DNA of 64,000 nucleotides from Hofstenia miamia (GCA_004352715.1 SCFE01000029.1:2402496-2466495), one strand, 5' to 3'; shown: positions 46,189 through 58,270, counted from the first letter of the stretch. Notes: generated by a model not told the origin, from the letters alone. A program made the numbers and translations.

Positions 46189-49100
46189 ATATCATTTAAG
46201 AAAATTGTACTTTATGAAACTTTTTATCAAATTTTAGTTAGAGGTTTCAAAGACTTTTTTTAAAATTGACGGGTTGCCTTTATATACATATATATATATA
46301 TTAAAAAAAAATTATATATATACATGTATGTATTAAAAATATATCTAAATCTTGTGATATTTAGCATCATCCCTGATTCTGTCGCCAGAAATTAGCGGAT
46401 GATCGTAGGTTCGACTGGCCCTTGCGTTGCTCTCAACGCTCAATATTTTTGTTACTATTAAGTGTTTCATTACAGAATTTCTAGTATATTTTTAAATTCC
46501 GATTAAATCCTTTTGCAAATTATTTAAATCAAACCTCTTCCTTAGGGATGTATAATGTTTACATTTCAAATTTCTATGATTATATAAAGTTTTGGATATG
46601 CATCTGTTTTTATTATATTCTGTACAGTATTTTAATCGTAAGAACAATGCAAAGCCAAAAAATACTGCTTATTTTTAGCATCACTTGATCCCTAGTTTAT
46701 GGACAAAATGTTTTGCAATTTAGTTATTTTTTAGCTCGTAGACGACGCAGTGATTCCCCTCACAGAAGAGCAAGAAAGCGAATTAGTAGTGAAAGCGAAA
46801 GCAGTCGTTCTCCAGTTAACAAAAAGAGACAGGTGAGAAGACGTTCTAGAAGTTCTCCACGTCGACTGAAACGTTCTCGTCGCGGTTCTCCTTCTCAATC
46901 TGAAGAAGAAAGATTTGAAAAGTAACTCAATTTCACTAGTAGTTTTCTTACACTTTCTTTACTGTTTATCCCTAACTACAGATCAATGCGGTAATGCTTT
47001 GCACGATAAGAATTTCTGCTTTTTGTTTTATAATATAAAGGGTCAGATAGCGTGAGCCAATACCAAACTAAAAACCGACTGCTAGTTGAATTAAATTTTG
47101 TTTAGGAATATGTGCTTATAATAAGATCACATTGAAATTTGAGATAGTCCATTTATTTGTAGGCTTTAGGACTGTCTCCACCCATATATCATTATTTTAG
47201 TAAACTCATTGTGGTGCAGTGATTTACGGTTTCCCCACGTTAGAATTGATTTTTATTTTCGTTGTTTTTCTATAATTTTAAATCACAATTAGCAGTGTTG
47301 CAGTGAGTATAATGTTTTAAATTCTACCTTCCTTAACTTAATGTTTAGACGTTATTCAAGTAGTGAACCTGCCCGTAAGAAGAAGGCCAAGAAGCAATCA
47401 GTAAGTTTTATGTTAGTGTGTTCTCTTAGAGCTTTTTCAATTCTTTTTGCGTGCGTGTGTAGAATGAAAATATAATTTTATCATTTGTGCCAGTACATTT
47501 AGGAATAAGAAAATATTGCATTCAGAAATTATTTTAACAATATATGAATATACTGATAGCAACTATGAAAGCTTAAATAAACTGTTCGAAAACATTACAA
47601 AGCATAATATTACTCACTTGGGTTATGTCGTTTTAATTTCTGTTATTTGAATAATCCTGATTGTAAAATTTGAAACCTATCAATTGAAATTTAATTATTT
47701 CTTTTCTAGAATTATAGAAATATCTTCTGACATTGTCTTTAAATATCTTCAATTTATTCAGGTGCTATATTTCTCTAGGTAAATCCTTCCAAAGTGTCAT
47801 AGAAACATTATTGAATGAATTTATTTGCTTTTTTCAAAAAATAGGTTAATACTTCGAGTTTCGATGTAAAATTTTACAGAGATTAGGAAAATATAACTCA
47901 TAGGGGCTTATTATACGATGTTAATACATTTACATCTGATTTGGAATTGGGCTGGGCCGAAACTTGAGTCGGGCCGGATTTATAAGTTTAATCAGCCCTG
48001 CATTTTTTGCTGGTGCAATACTTCTAACATCTAAATTCTGCCTGATTTAAGGAAAAAGCGTTTCTGAAAACTCTCTCTAGCTTTGTGTTGATGTAAGTTG
48101 GCGGAGAATTTTAGTAATTGAATATATAAGAGCTGAAATGTTATCTAGTTGATAAAAAGGCTATTGCTTCCAGTGATAACTCCTAGTAATAATTACTTAT
48201 GGCAATGCTACTATTAATAAATTGGTGGTAGCGGTCAGTGGCGTTTACAAGTGGCCATGGTGGAATGTCCACTCCGCACGGTTTTCAAAATTGATTTTAG
48301 TAAAAATATATTTATTTTAAGGTCATTAATTTGGCTTCCTAATAATCGTTCAAAAATCTTACTAATTGATGATGTTCCAGAAATTGCTTAATAATTTAGA
48401 CATTTTTCAAAACGATTTGTTTTGGTTATATTTGTTTGATTGCTTTGTACGTTCTAAACTCTTCTAATGATCGGATTGATGAGCCGAAGTTTTTAGATAT
48501 GTAATAAATCTATCTATTCGTGAATTTTATAAAAATGACACCGCGTAATTGAAGCAATTGTTTAGAAGCGCAGAAATTCAAGCAGCGAAGATGTATCGAA
48601 GATCAAGTCCAAAAAAGCCAAGAAAGAAAAGAAGGCCAAGAAATCTCACAAACAGAAGAAAGAAAAAAAGAAAAAACGCAAACATGAGTCCTCTTCAGGG
48701 AGTGAAGTAATTACAAATTTCTAATTTTTTTCTTGTCAGATTTAACTAGAAAGTTGTTGCCAGTTATTTATATACAGTATATATGTATATATATATATAT
48801 ATATATGTAATATTGTAAATATACTACATTATAAATTACGAATGAGAAATTTTCTTAGTAAAATCAGGTATTTTACGACGTTTCCACTACAATCATAGAT
48901 TCCTAAATAAGATATTTACGCGACAGTAAATTACAGTAAAGACAAGTTCCGTCTATTGTTAAAATTAACTTTAGATAAACATTACAATGTAAAATGCCCT
49001 ATTTGTATTGAAAAATTGTTTTTTTTAATAGAAAATGATCTTTTGTGAAGATTTAACACATTTAGTGATCAAAAAATAAGTATTTTGTTTATAATCAATG

Positions 49101-51986
49101 CTGCTATTTGGTAAAAATCAGTGTAACAAAAAAGAATATATTGATCAGCAGTTAAAAAAGAAACAGTACAATAAGAAATACAAGTACTATTTGGATTGGG
49201 AACGAAGCTTTCTTATTCTTCTTGTGCTTTTATCTCGCTCTTTTTGGTATGAGTCTTTAACGAATTTTTTAGAAAAGCAGTTGAACAACTTTTTTACAAA
49301 ACTTGGAAAAAATCGTGACATATACTGCTTGCTAAAAAACAGTAGATAGAACAGTCTTTGATCTAATCACAGTTACAAAAGTATCGCTTTGATTTCTAAA
49401 TTTGAAAAATATATTGCGTAATTCAGCACTTTCGCCAATGAGTTTATAATAAACGTAGCAAATACTTTTTAACAAAAACGCAAATCCAGATGGCTTTTTT
49501 AAACCACCTCCATCATAAATCCCAAAGACATTTTTTAAAAATTCTGGTATGTCAATGAATTCTACATTCAATAGTTGTCTTTCATAAATTTCACATGACA
49601 ATTTTTCGGTCGTTTTTTTCCCACACCAGCCTGCAACGTAAAAAATTACAGGTAAGTCATCATCAGCCAAGTCATTTAAATCACATTCAGGTAGTTTTGT
49701 AAGGAAATTCTGAAAATCTGATTGCGTTTCAAGAAGGTTAGGGCGAATATTCAAGAATATATCACGTGATAAGAGTCCATCTTTCAGAAGAGAAATAACT
49801 CGGATCTTTTTTTCGGATTGCAAAATTCTACTGATACGAACGAAGTAATCTGATCCATTCGTTTGTCTATACCATCCAAAACGTCTCTCGATTGGCTCAG
49901 AGGAAAATACATTAGTCAGAACATACTTAAAATTTTGTTCATGCAAAAAATACTGTATTAATAAGCACAACGATTCACATGTTAAAATTGCCGCTTCAAA
50001 CGTTTGAGCGGAAAAACCACGAAGTGAACTTTGTTTCCAAAGTTTTAAGAAGTTAATCCATTTTTGCAAGAATTCTATTTGCCAAGTGTTTGCAACCGAA
50101 ATATACTCGCTATAAATATCCAGTTTCTGAATTCCTCTAACTCTGACATTCAACACCTTGCAAAAGTGTGACAAATGTTTTAGAAAGTGAGCTGTTTCGT
50201 GTATTTAGAATTGGAACTTGAATAGGCTCAAAAATAAATCAATATTTTCCTGATGACGCAAGTTTTCAGCACTAAGTCTAAACTGACTAGTTGGAATAGA
50301 ACTACCGAATCGTTTAGTAGGGGTTTTAGAATAGTAAATAGGCAAATTTGGAAATTGTGTAGGAATAGCGCCTTGTTTTAAACGTCATTTCTTTAAAAAA
50401 TTACCACTTCGACATCTTTTGTCACGAGAAATAATTGTGAAGTCGGTATCAACAAAATGTAAAGAGCATACCGTAATAGATTTTGAGGACTCAAAATCTT
50501 GTCGATGTAAATTAATAATCCACTCAGGTGCGTACCTATGGGGGCTCGTTAGGTGCGAACGACCCCCCTTTTTAGATGACCTGCCCTTTTTGGAATTAAG
50601 GTTACATATGGTAAACCATATTTGTTATTCCACGTGCGTGGTGTTATAAAATTTTCATATTTTATANTTCTGCAATAGATACCTTATGTAAATGCTGTGA
50701 TCATAGTTTAATTTCTTTAGGTTTGACATGACAAGATGAGGTGTCCGACAGAATGTCACAATGGTGTGAAATAAGGTTAATGTTAAGCCTTCAATTTACA
50801 TAAAACATTGATTTGGGTAGTAGAAGCATGATATATTTTTTGGTCATCAAATTGAGCAGTACACTCAACAGCCAATACTATATAACTTTACTAGACAGGA
50901 TAATAATGCTTCTGGAATCAGAAATTAATTACATATTTCAGGAAGATTTAAGTGAATCATAGATAATTGGCAATCGATTTGAAAAGTATTCAATTGGTTA
51001 ATTAATTTCCAATTATTGCATTAATTGCAATATCAATTTAATATTGTCTACCCCTGCAGACATAGAATAGAGCCAATACATATTATATACTATGATTATT
51101 ATAGATAGGGCAGTGAGCAGAGGTTTTACACCAGGGGAATATCTCCGCCATAAGTAACCAAAAGTGTGCCGAAGCCCCTTAAATTCTTTGGAAATATTGA
51201 TGAATTCGACGCTAAGAAATGCATTTCACCACCTTAGTTTATAATTTTTTAATATATTTTACCGAAAATTTTTTTATTTAACCAGCCAAAGGCAATTTTG
51301 AAAATGTGCCTGAGAGACATTTCACACCTTGCTTACGACACTGGTTACAGGCAAATATTTCATGAGGAATGCAAGCAGCTCTGGGTGCGCCTCTGTATAT
51401 GTATTACATTACTGAACCATGATTGTTAATTTACGCATCACCAGAAAAATAACTTTTTCATTTTTTGTAAAAAAAGAATAGAAATGCGCTTTTCAGAAAA
51501 ATCCGACCCACCCCCTTATAAATTGCTAGGTACGCGCCTGCCACTGTCTCCGTATTTCTGCGTCTGAAGGAAACCTATGGAACGTTATTATATCAGCAGT
51601 CGTAACCTGTTTATCATAGCCGCTTCTACAGCGAGGAGAACAGCATCTGTCCGGCATATTACATGTGTAAACTACGAAAACTGGTTTAATTAAGACAAAC
51701 CACTGTGTAATACGTTGAGACGCCACCTAACAAACCCTTCCGTAATTTAATACACACTGACGGAAATTGAAATCGTATTTATAATTATTTCACTGCTGTC
51801 GTGTCCATCTCTTATTTAGTAGTCTATGCTACAATTTGTAGAAAATCCAACCTGTTTTTTATTTATTGATATTTTATAGAGATTTTAAATATTGTTGATA
51901 TTTGCATTGCTTTAATTTAGAGTGCTCGCGAAAGTGGAATAGATGAACTGCGCGAAAAGGCTTTAAAGACTTTGAACAAAACTTAA
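39555..51986 (+). CDS. SRRM1: Serine/arginine repetitive matrix protein 1 (SRm160), 13 exons resolved, first exon missing
   Basis: A nuclear splicing coactivator, also linked to exon-junction complexes and 3'-end processing. Exons: 39555-39768, 39996-40231, 41078-41147, 41190-41233, 41389-41478, 41520-42263, 42845-42994, 43392-44004, 45765-46032, 46735-46921, 47349-47400, 48566-48706, 51921-51986 (stop TAA). All junctions are GT-AG in matching phase; about 957 residues. The PWI domain fills the first two exons: GTNADQDNRFVNKQKKLKQQ, VNLDVMKPWITKRLSDILGL, VNLTGFLNAKNARIFMADLW, LLLSAQETTGGIP. Long RS-rich stretches follow (RRSPPR, SPRR, SSSS runs), then a Lys-rich block (SKKAKKEKKAKK). The C-terminus ELREKALKTLNKT is the family's conserved end. 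One extra G in the run at 39718-39723 breaks the PWI frame, and the total length is a multiple of three only without it. The first coding exon (a few residues in relatives) was not found. Confidence 0.95.
40524..40796. repeat. Identical 126-base repeat on both sides of a 21-base gap, SRRM1 intron
   Basis: 40524-40649 and 40671-40796 are the same sequence, separated only by N. This is most simply a scaffolding overlap that was not collapsed. Confidence 0.9.
46137..46186. repeat. (TA)n microsatellite in SRRM1 intron
   Basis: About 50 bases of nearly pure TA, with shorter TA tracts at 46282-46300 and 46313-46327. Other tracts in the window lie at 8030, 9741, 26363, 39211, 48779, 56125 and 60710, often at gap edges. 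Confidence 0.9.
47490..47885 (-). mobile_element. LINE family B 3' end in SRRM1 intron
   Basis: The minus strand reads LWKDLPREI, LKIFKDNVRRYFYNSRKEII and GFKFYNQDYSNNRN. This aligns with the family B ORF2 end at 9.4-9.6 kb (KYFCTYN, GYKFYNPDYSINRN), and the 3' UTR also matches (CATTCAGAAATT...). A stop interrupts it after PREI. Confidence 0.7.
49335..51657 (-). mobile_element. Internally deleted P-type transposon, antisense in SRRM1 intron
   Basis: Read from 51657 down. The start MPDRCCSPRCRSGYDK and FHRFPSDAEIRRQW form the first half of a THAP zinc finger (C-x3-C, later C-x2-H). After an inserted element (50525-51540) the second half continues: IINLHRQDFESSK, VCSLHFVDTDF and, after a stop, RLKQGAIPTQFP. 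About 75 residues later the frame goes straight to the P-transposase C-terminal region, open from 50174 to 49335: SSLRGFSAQTFEAAILTCES, LIQYFLHEQNFKYVL, PIERRFGWYRQTNGSDYFV. The central leucine-rich, GTP-binding and catalytic RNase H parts are missing. Internal deletions of this kind are common in P elements, and THAP-only products can repress transposition. Stops make this copy unlikely to give a full protein. Terminal repeats were not found. Confidence 0.82.
50525..51540. mobile_element. Non-autonomous DNA transposon inserted in the THAP domain of the P element
   Basis: The 1016-base insert begins CAGGTGCGTACCTA and ends with the inverse of CAGGCGCGTACCTA (13 of 14 bases agree). It is flanked by a 5-base duplication, CCACT (50520-50524 and 51541-51545). 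Removing insert and one CCACT restores the THAP frame (RRQW joined to IINL). The ends resemble hAT termini, although most hAT elements make 8-base duplications. No transposase ORF is seen inside; one N lies at 50667. Confidence 0.82.
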
Positions 51987-52185
51987 ATCTGTTTTTTCTA
52001 ATTTTATTTGTACATGTTTCTTTGTTCCTCTTTATCTTTGAATAGCTTTATACTTTGATTTTGTGATCTTACAAATATAATCGGGTGTTGCTATCAATTT
52101 ATAGTGTATGTAATAACAAACGATCATGGTTTTTAATTCTGATTGGAAGACTTGTGTGTTATTGGAAACTACAACCAAACCAATC

Positions 52186-52191
52186 AATAAA
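52186..52191 (+). terminator. Probable poly(A) signal of SRRM1
   Basis: AATAAA, 200 bases after the SRRM1 stop codon and before the LINE fragment at 52478. Assigned by motif and position. Confidence 0.5.
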
Positions 52192-52477
52192 TTCCAAATT
52201 AATTTATTGTTTAAAGTTATTAATAATAAACTTTGCTGAAAACAATTTTTTCAAAATAATTGAATTCAATTACTATTATTTCTAAGGATTGACTTTGACT
52301 TTGCTTTGAATATGTATGGTAATAGACAATCAACTAAAGTTCTTTATTCAAAAATGGCAGCTAATATTTATTGCCAAGAAACATGGATCAAAATGTTGTT
52401 TAAATCTCTAGCTGTATTAAATAATAAATAATCTTGTTACTTATTAACAAGCCTATTTTACAATTATAATAAGATAA

Positions 52478-53310
52478 GAGATTCTTTATTCAGATAAATG
52501 TTTACAATTTAATAACTGATAATTTATCTGAATTTCAAATTACAAATCAACATACATTACAAAAATTAACAAATCTTACAGGCTATGGATAAATTACTAT
52601 GCATTGCTATTTTAATGACTAGTTATCGTATCATTGTTGTAAAATTTAAATACTAACCATGATGTACCAGAAATATATTTTTCCTTAAGATTTTTTAAAT
52701 GTTTTTTAAAAGATCTCAATTTTCAATGCTTTTAATTTCTTTAGGTAGCGAATTCCAGGTTCGAAGTGCGATTTTAATGAAAGATTTCTTTAAAACTTTT
52801 TTCTTATATTTAACACATGTAAAAACTTTTCATCTTGAATTCTGTTTATGCACAAATCCCGGGAATTTAATTGAATTATAAGGCGGTAGATTTTTTACTA
52901 GTTTGAATAATGTTAGCAAGGTATTCAAAATGACGAGTTGTTTTGGGAAGAGAATTGACCTAAAAATGTAATGTTTAGTTTACGATGAATTTTTTGCTGA
53001 GATATTCAGTGCCCATTTTAGTTGAATGTCAAGTTCTCTATAAAGCGCATCACTTAGATCAGCAAATAAAATGTTTGCATAATTAAGGTGGCGCATGATA
53101 AAAGCATGGAAGAATTTAATAATAGCACAAGGTGGTAACTGCTTAACTATTTGTGTCATACTTTTTATACCTATAGCTAATTTCCAAATTGTTATATTAA
53201 TGTGAGTGTTGAACTTTAACTTGAAAGTGTCTACAGCCGGTACATTAACATTATTTTCAAAGTCATTTTGGAAACATCGTAGTTACTTTTATTTTAAATG
53301 TTCAGTTATT
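52478..53310 (-). mobile_element. LINE family A copy 2, 3' end
   Basis: This matches 3535-4260: the same GATAA tail, ATTCAGATAAATGTTTACAA, GATGTACCAGAAATATA and CAAAATGACGAGTTGTTTTG. It includes a block (52690-52830) missing from copy 1; that block encodes the ORF2 end SFIKIALRTWNSLPKEIKSI. The copy is 5'-truncated, as is usual for LINEs. Confidence 0.85.
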
Positions 53311-54104
53311 TGATTATGTAATAATCTTTGGAATATTTTGCTTATTGGAGAGGTAGTTGAGATTCGCCGATAATAGTAAAAAATGGCAGTTGCAATTACT
53401 ATGAGGACCATTTACTATCAGATCTAGTACCTGGAAGAAGTGACTATGCCTCTACAAGTCTCCGGGAACGTTTACCAGCCCCTGAAAGAGATATTGATAG
53501 GAGATTTACGTTTATTTTTCCAAACAGATACTTCAAGAAATACTAGCATTCGTGCTGTAACCTCCATTGTCTACCATATTCAAACGTTACGAAATTATCA
53601 ATCTAGAAATTTTCTCCGCTTCCTATTTGCATTATCTACTTCCCAAGTCTCCAACCCTTACCAAAAACACCGACACGAAAGGAAGACAACACCAGAGCTA
53701 TCACGTCCGNNNNNNNNNNNNNNNNNNNNNNNNNNNNNNNAATACTAGCATTCGTGCTGTAACCTCCATTGTCTACCATATTCAAACGTTACGAAATTAT
53801 CAATCTAGAAATTTTCTCCGCTTCCTATTTGCATTATCTACTTCCCAAGTCTCCAACCCTTACCAAAAACACCGACACGAAAGGAAGACAACACCAGAGC
53901 TATCACGTCCGTGAAATACCGCAAATAACTCTTCAAGTGAAATGAATTTTTTTATAGTTTATAAATTTCGTCAGTTTGATGTGTTTCATTCTGAAATAAA
54001 GATAATTTCTAATTTCTAAATAAGTAATTTTTTTCACCTTCTAGAATAGAATAGAATTTCTTATCAAGTGTAGTACATTGGCATAATTATACACCTCAAC
54101 AAAA
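53311..54104. repeat. Direct 171-base repeat around a 31-base gap; otherwise unrecognised
   Basis: 53539-53709 and 53741-53911 are identical and separated only by N, probably an uncollapsed overlap. The flanking 53400-53540 reads in one frame as DLVPGRSDYASTSLRERLPA, which I do not recognise. Confidence 0.75.
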
Positions 54105-55104
54105 NNNNNNNNNNNNNNNNNNNNNNNNNNNNNNNNNNNNNNNNNNNNNNNNNNNNNNNNNNNNNNNNNNNNNNNNNNNNNNNNNNNNNNNNNNNNNNNN
54201 NNNNNNNNNNNNNNNNNNNNNNNNNNNNNNNNNNNNNNNNNNNNNNNNNNNNNNNNNNNNNNNNNNNNNNNNNNNNNNNNNNNNNNNNNNNNNNNNNNNN
54301 NNNNNNNNNNNNNNNNNNNNNNNNNNNNNNNNNNNNNNNNNNNNNNNNNNNNNNNNNNNNNNNNNNNNNNNNNNNNNNNNNNNNNNNNNNNNNNNNNNNN
54401 NNNNNNNNNNNNNNNNNNNNNNNNNNNNNNNNNNNNNNNNNNNNNNNNNNNNNNNNNNNNNNNNNNNNNNNNNNNNNNNNNNNNNNNNNNNNNNNNNNNN
54501 NNNNNNNNNNNNNNNNNNNNNNNNNNNNNNNNNNNNNNNNNNNNNNNNNNNNNNNNNNNNNNNNNNNNNNNNNNNNNNNNNNNNNNNNNNNNNNNNNNNN
54601 NNNNNNNNNNNNNNNNNNNNNNNNNNNNNNNNNNNNNNNNNNNNNNNNNNNNNNNNNNNNNNNNNNNNNNNNNNNNNNNNNNNNNNNNNNNNNNNNNNNN
54701 NNNNNNNNNNNNNNNNNNNNNNNNNNNNNNNNNNNNNNNNNNNNNNNNNNNNNNNNNNNNNNNNNNNNNNNNNNNNNNNNNNNNNNNNNNNNNNNNNNNN
54801 NNNNNNNNNNNNNNNNNNNNNNNNNNNNNNNNNNNNNNNNNNNNNNNNNNNNNNNNNNNNNNNNNNNNNNNNNNNNNNNNNNNNNNNNNNNNNNNNNNNN
54901 NNNNNNNNNNNNNNNNNNNNNNNNNNNNNNNNNNNNNNNNNNNNNNNNNNNNNNNNNNNNNNNNNNNNNNNNNNNNNNNNNNNNNNNNNNNNNNNNNNNN
55001 NNNNNNNNNNNNNNNNNNNNNNNNNNNNNNNNNNNNNNNNNNNNNNNNNNNNNNNNNNNNNNNNNNNNNNNNNNNNNNNNNNNNNNNNNNNNNNNNNNNN
55101 NNNN
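54105..55104. other. Assembly gap (1000 N, nominal size)
   Basis: Exactly 1000 N; true length unknown. It removes the N-terminal part of the Merlin transposase. Confidence 0.99.
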
Positions 55105-55139
55105 TTTGCTGGGCGTTGTTTTTTTGTTTTGGTGAATAG

Positions 55140-55454
55140 CAGGGATCGTGCAACACTTCTTCCGACGATTGGGGAGCTTACAGACACTTACGCCGACACC
55201 TAAACTTCCAATACAGCGACGATTTTCTAAGACACCGCGATCACTTTGTACACCCGATTAATCGAAATATACACACGAATACGATAGAAGGCACCTGGTC
55301 ATTAATGAAATCTACAATAAAGCGCATGCGTGGAACATCACGTGAAAATTTTGATTCACATCTGCAGCGATTCGTTTGGGACCGGGAATTTAAGAATTTC
55401 GACAAATTCTTCTCATTTGTTGAATGCATTTCACACGTTTATACATTTACATAA
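55140..55454 (+). pseudogene. Merlin (ISXO2/IS1595-like) transposase, C-terminal part
   Basis: The frame after a stop at 55137 reads NTSSDDWGAYRHLRRHLNFQ, then HRDHFVHPINRNIHTNTIEG with TWSLMKSTIKRMRGTSREN, then LQRFVWDREFKNFDKFFSFV, ending at TAA 55452-55454. DDWGAY is the second catalytic Asp region and HTNTIEGTW the third catalytic box of ISXO2-like transposases, which in animals belong to Merlin elements. The first half is in the gap or lost. It could be a recent copy, since this part is open. Confidence 0.8.
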
Positions 55455-56642
55455 ACTACTTTATTTTATAACAAAAACAATCAATGCACTAAATTCTTAA
55501 GTAGTTGCAAATCCCATCACACTGAGTTCGCTATTCACGTAACCATTCCTTTGGTGTTACCTATCTCACAGCGGCAGTTCCATTGGTAAGATGCAGCTGG
55601 TGGATGTGTTCCTGGATATGCACGTCTACTTTCGAGTGTCGATCCTGTCTTCCATTATCTCTGCTTTATCTAAATAAGTTGGAGTGAATTAAGTAGCTAA
55701 AAGGGCTCTTGTATATTAAATTAGTTTAATAAACCGCACACTTATTGTAAATGAGAGAAATCGGAAAAGTGTGAACTCCGCTTAACGGTTAATCTAAGAA
55801 AAGTAATAGTTTTCTCTAAGTAACACACTCACGATGGATTGACATGATTCTACATTACATCCATTTAAATACAAATATTGATCTCTTTGATAGATCTTCA
55901 AAAGTTGAAAGGCAATTAAAAGATTTATTTAAACAATAATTTATTTATTTATATATTATTAATAATATTTGTACTATTTTTAGTGTGTAATTGTAATATA
56001 TGCAATTCTAAGAATTTGCTTTATAAGAATATTGAGTTTTTTTGTTTTATAAATTAATTTGTCAAATATTGAAATTTCTTTGCTTAATAAGCAATAAAGT
56101 CTTTCCGTATTGTATTGTATTGTATATATATATATATATATACAATCAATTTAACTTTAGGTCTTTTTTTTAAAAAAATTTCTGAACAAAATAACAACTT
56201 TTCCTGGGGTAATTTTTACCGCTGAATTCACTGACATCCTCAGAATTTTGAAAAAAGCTATATTTAAAAAGTTACGATTAATTTCTTACTTTTACGAATA
56301 AACACATAATATTGGAAAACTATGCAATAACTCACCCATAAAACATTCACATAAATTAAATATTTATTAAATCGGTACTATTTTGTCATTACTTTGTTTC
56401 AACATGCAAAAGTAACCGTTGCTTTATTATATAAAACACGATTTACTCGATTGTCCCTTTAAGAAATTTATATGTTTTTTTCTGAAAAAATTACAAATTA
56501 TTTTAACAATTCTTGCATATAGTAAGTGGTTATTCATTTTTGTATTTTGTCCTTGTAATTTTGCAGCATAAATTTATTTTATTCATTGTTACTTAGAAAT
56601 ATTGTGTATATATAGGACACACAATCATATGTAGATTCATTT
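55455..56642. other. No gene recognised
   Basis: AT-rich. Holds a GTATT/TA tract at 56106-56143 and nothing else that I can name. Confidence 0.5.
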
Positions 56643-57642
56643 NNNNNNNNNNNNNNNNNNNNNNNNNNNNNNNNNNNNNNNNNNNNNNNNNNNNNNNNNN
56701 NNNNNNNNNNNNNNNNNNNNNNNNNNNNNNNNNNNNNNNNNNNNNNNNNNNNNNNNNNNNNNNNNNNNNNNNNNNNNNNNNNNNNNNNNNNNNNNNNNNN
56801 NNNNNNNNNNNNNNNNNNNNNNNNNNNNNNNNNNNNNNNNNNNNNNNNNNNNNNNNNNNNNNNNNNNNNNNNNNNNNNNNNNNNNNNNNNNNNNNNNNNN
56901 NNNNNNNNNNNNNNNNNNNNNNNNNNNNNNNNNNNNNNNNNNNNNNNNNNNNNNNNNNNNNNNNNNNNNNNNNNNNNNNNNNNNNNNNNNNNNNNNNNNN
57001 NNNNNNNNNNNNNNNNNNNNNNNNNNNNNNNNNNNNNNNNNNNNNNNNNNNNNNNNNNNNNNNNNNNNNNNNNNNNNNNNNNNNNNNNNNNNNNNNNNNN
57101 NNNNNNNNNNNNNNNNNNNNNNNNNNNNNNNNNNNNNNNNNNNNNNNNNNNNNNNNNNNNNNNNNNNNNNNNNNNNNNNNNNNNNNNNNNNNNNNNNNNN
57201 NNNNNNNNNNNNNNNNNNNNNNNNNNNNNNNNNNNNNNNNNNNNNNNNNNNNNNNNNNNNNNNNNNNNNNNNNNNNNNNNNNNNNNNNNNNNNNNNNNNN
57301 NNNNNNNNNNNNNNNNNNNNNNNNNNNNNNNNNNNNNNNNNNNNNNNNNNNNNNNNNNNNNNNNNNNNNNNNNNNNNNNNNNNNNNNNNNNNNNNNNNNN
57401 NNNNNNNNNNNNNNNNNNNNNNNNNNNNNNNNNNNNNNNNNNNNNNNNNNNNNNNNNNNNNNNNNNNNNNNNNNNNNNNNNNNNNNNNNNNNNNNNNNNN
57501 NNNNNNNNNNNNNNNNNNNNNNNNNNNNNNNNNNNNNNNNNNNNNNNNNNNNNNNNNNNNNNNNNNNNNNNNNNNNNNNNNNNNNNNNNNNNNNNNNNNN
57601 NNNNNNNNNNNNNNNNNNNNNNNNNNNNNNNNNNNNNNNNNN
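56643..57642. other. Assembly gap (1000 N, nominal size)
   Basis: Exactly 1000 N; true length unknown. Confidence 0.99.
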
Positions 57643-57859
57643 TTCGCAGTCCATCATTGCTACTACCTCTGCACTAATTGATATTGGGATTAAGCGTATT
57701 CCTCTAGGTATATTAAAATTTATATTGTATGTGTTATTAATTAATATTTTAGATTCCGACACGTAGTAATTCATAGTTCATTCTCCCCTCCCGCATTGTA
57801 TCCATCCACTTCAAGTTCTTGTATATGGTAGTTTATTTTTAAAAAAATTAAATATTAAA

Positions 57860-58270
57860 TTTCACGTTTAGATATTTCCAATGTTCTACCTCTGGTGTTT
57901 TTACATAATTGCTTCCCTCCACCGTTTTCAATGTGAATTTGTTTCATTTCTCCATGTAATGTTTTTGTTAATGTTGATTTTAAAATTAATTCTTTATTTA
58001 GAATTCCCTTGTTTGAATAATTGATTGTCTGCATACAATGTTTCCCCCATTCTCCGTGTTCATACAAACTTGTTAAATTTCTCTGTGTAAGTTTTTTTAT
58101 CAATAATGTTATAAATTAATGTTTTTCTTTAGCCAATTCCTCATATAATTGATTGCTCCTCATACAATGTTTCCTCCAATTCTCTGTGTTCATACAAACT
58201 TGTTAAATTTCTCCACGTAAGTTTTTTTATCAACAATGTTATAAATTAAATGTTTTTTGTTTAGTCAATT
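57860..58270. repeat. Diverged minisatellite, unit about 120 bases
   Basis: Two clear units (about 58014-58134 and 58135-58256) share CATACAATGTTTCC, GTGTTCATACAAACTTGTTA and TTTTTTTATCAA-AATG. A more diverged unit precedes them (57880-58010), and a partial unit follows. An open frame runs through it on the minus strand (58103-57855), probably by chance. Confidence 0.65.

Noticed and set aside
46385-46440. GGTTCGACTGG, which resembles a tRNA B box
   Set aside because: No acceptor stem, A box or cloverleaf can be drawn around it; it may at most be a SINE scrap.
4436-57774. Long open frames made largely of unknown residues
   Set aside because: They arise from runs of N in gaps and say nothing about coding.
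57855-58103. Minus-strand open frame of 82 codons through the minisatellite
   Set aside because: The repeat units are too diverged and no family matches; an open frame by chance is more likely than a repeat protein.
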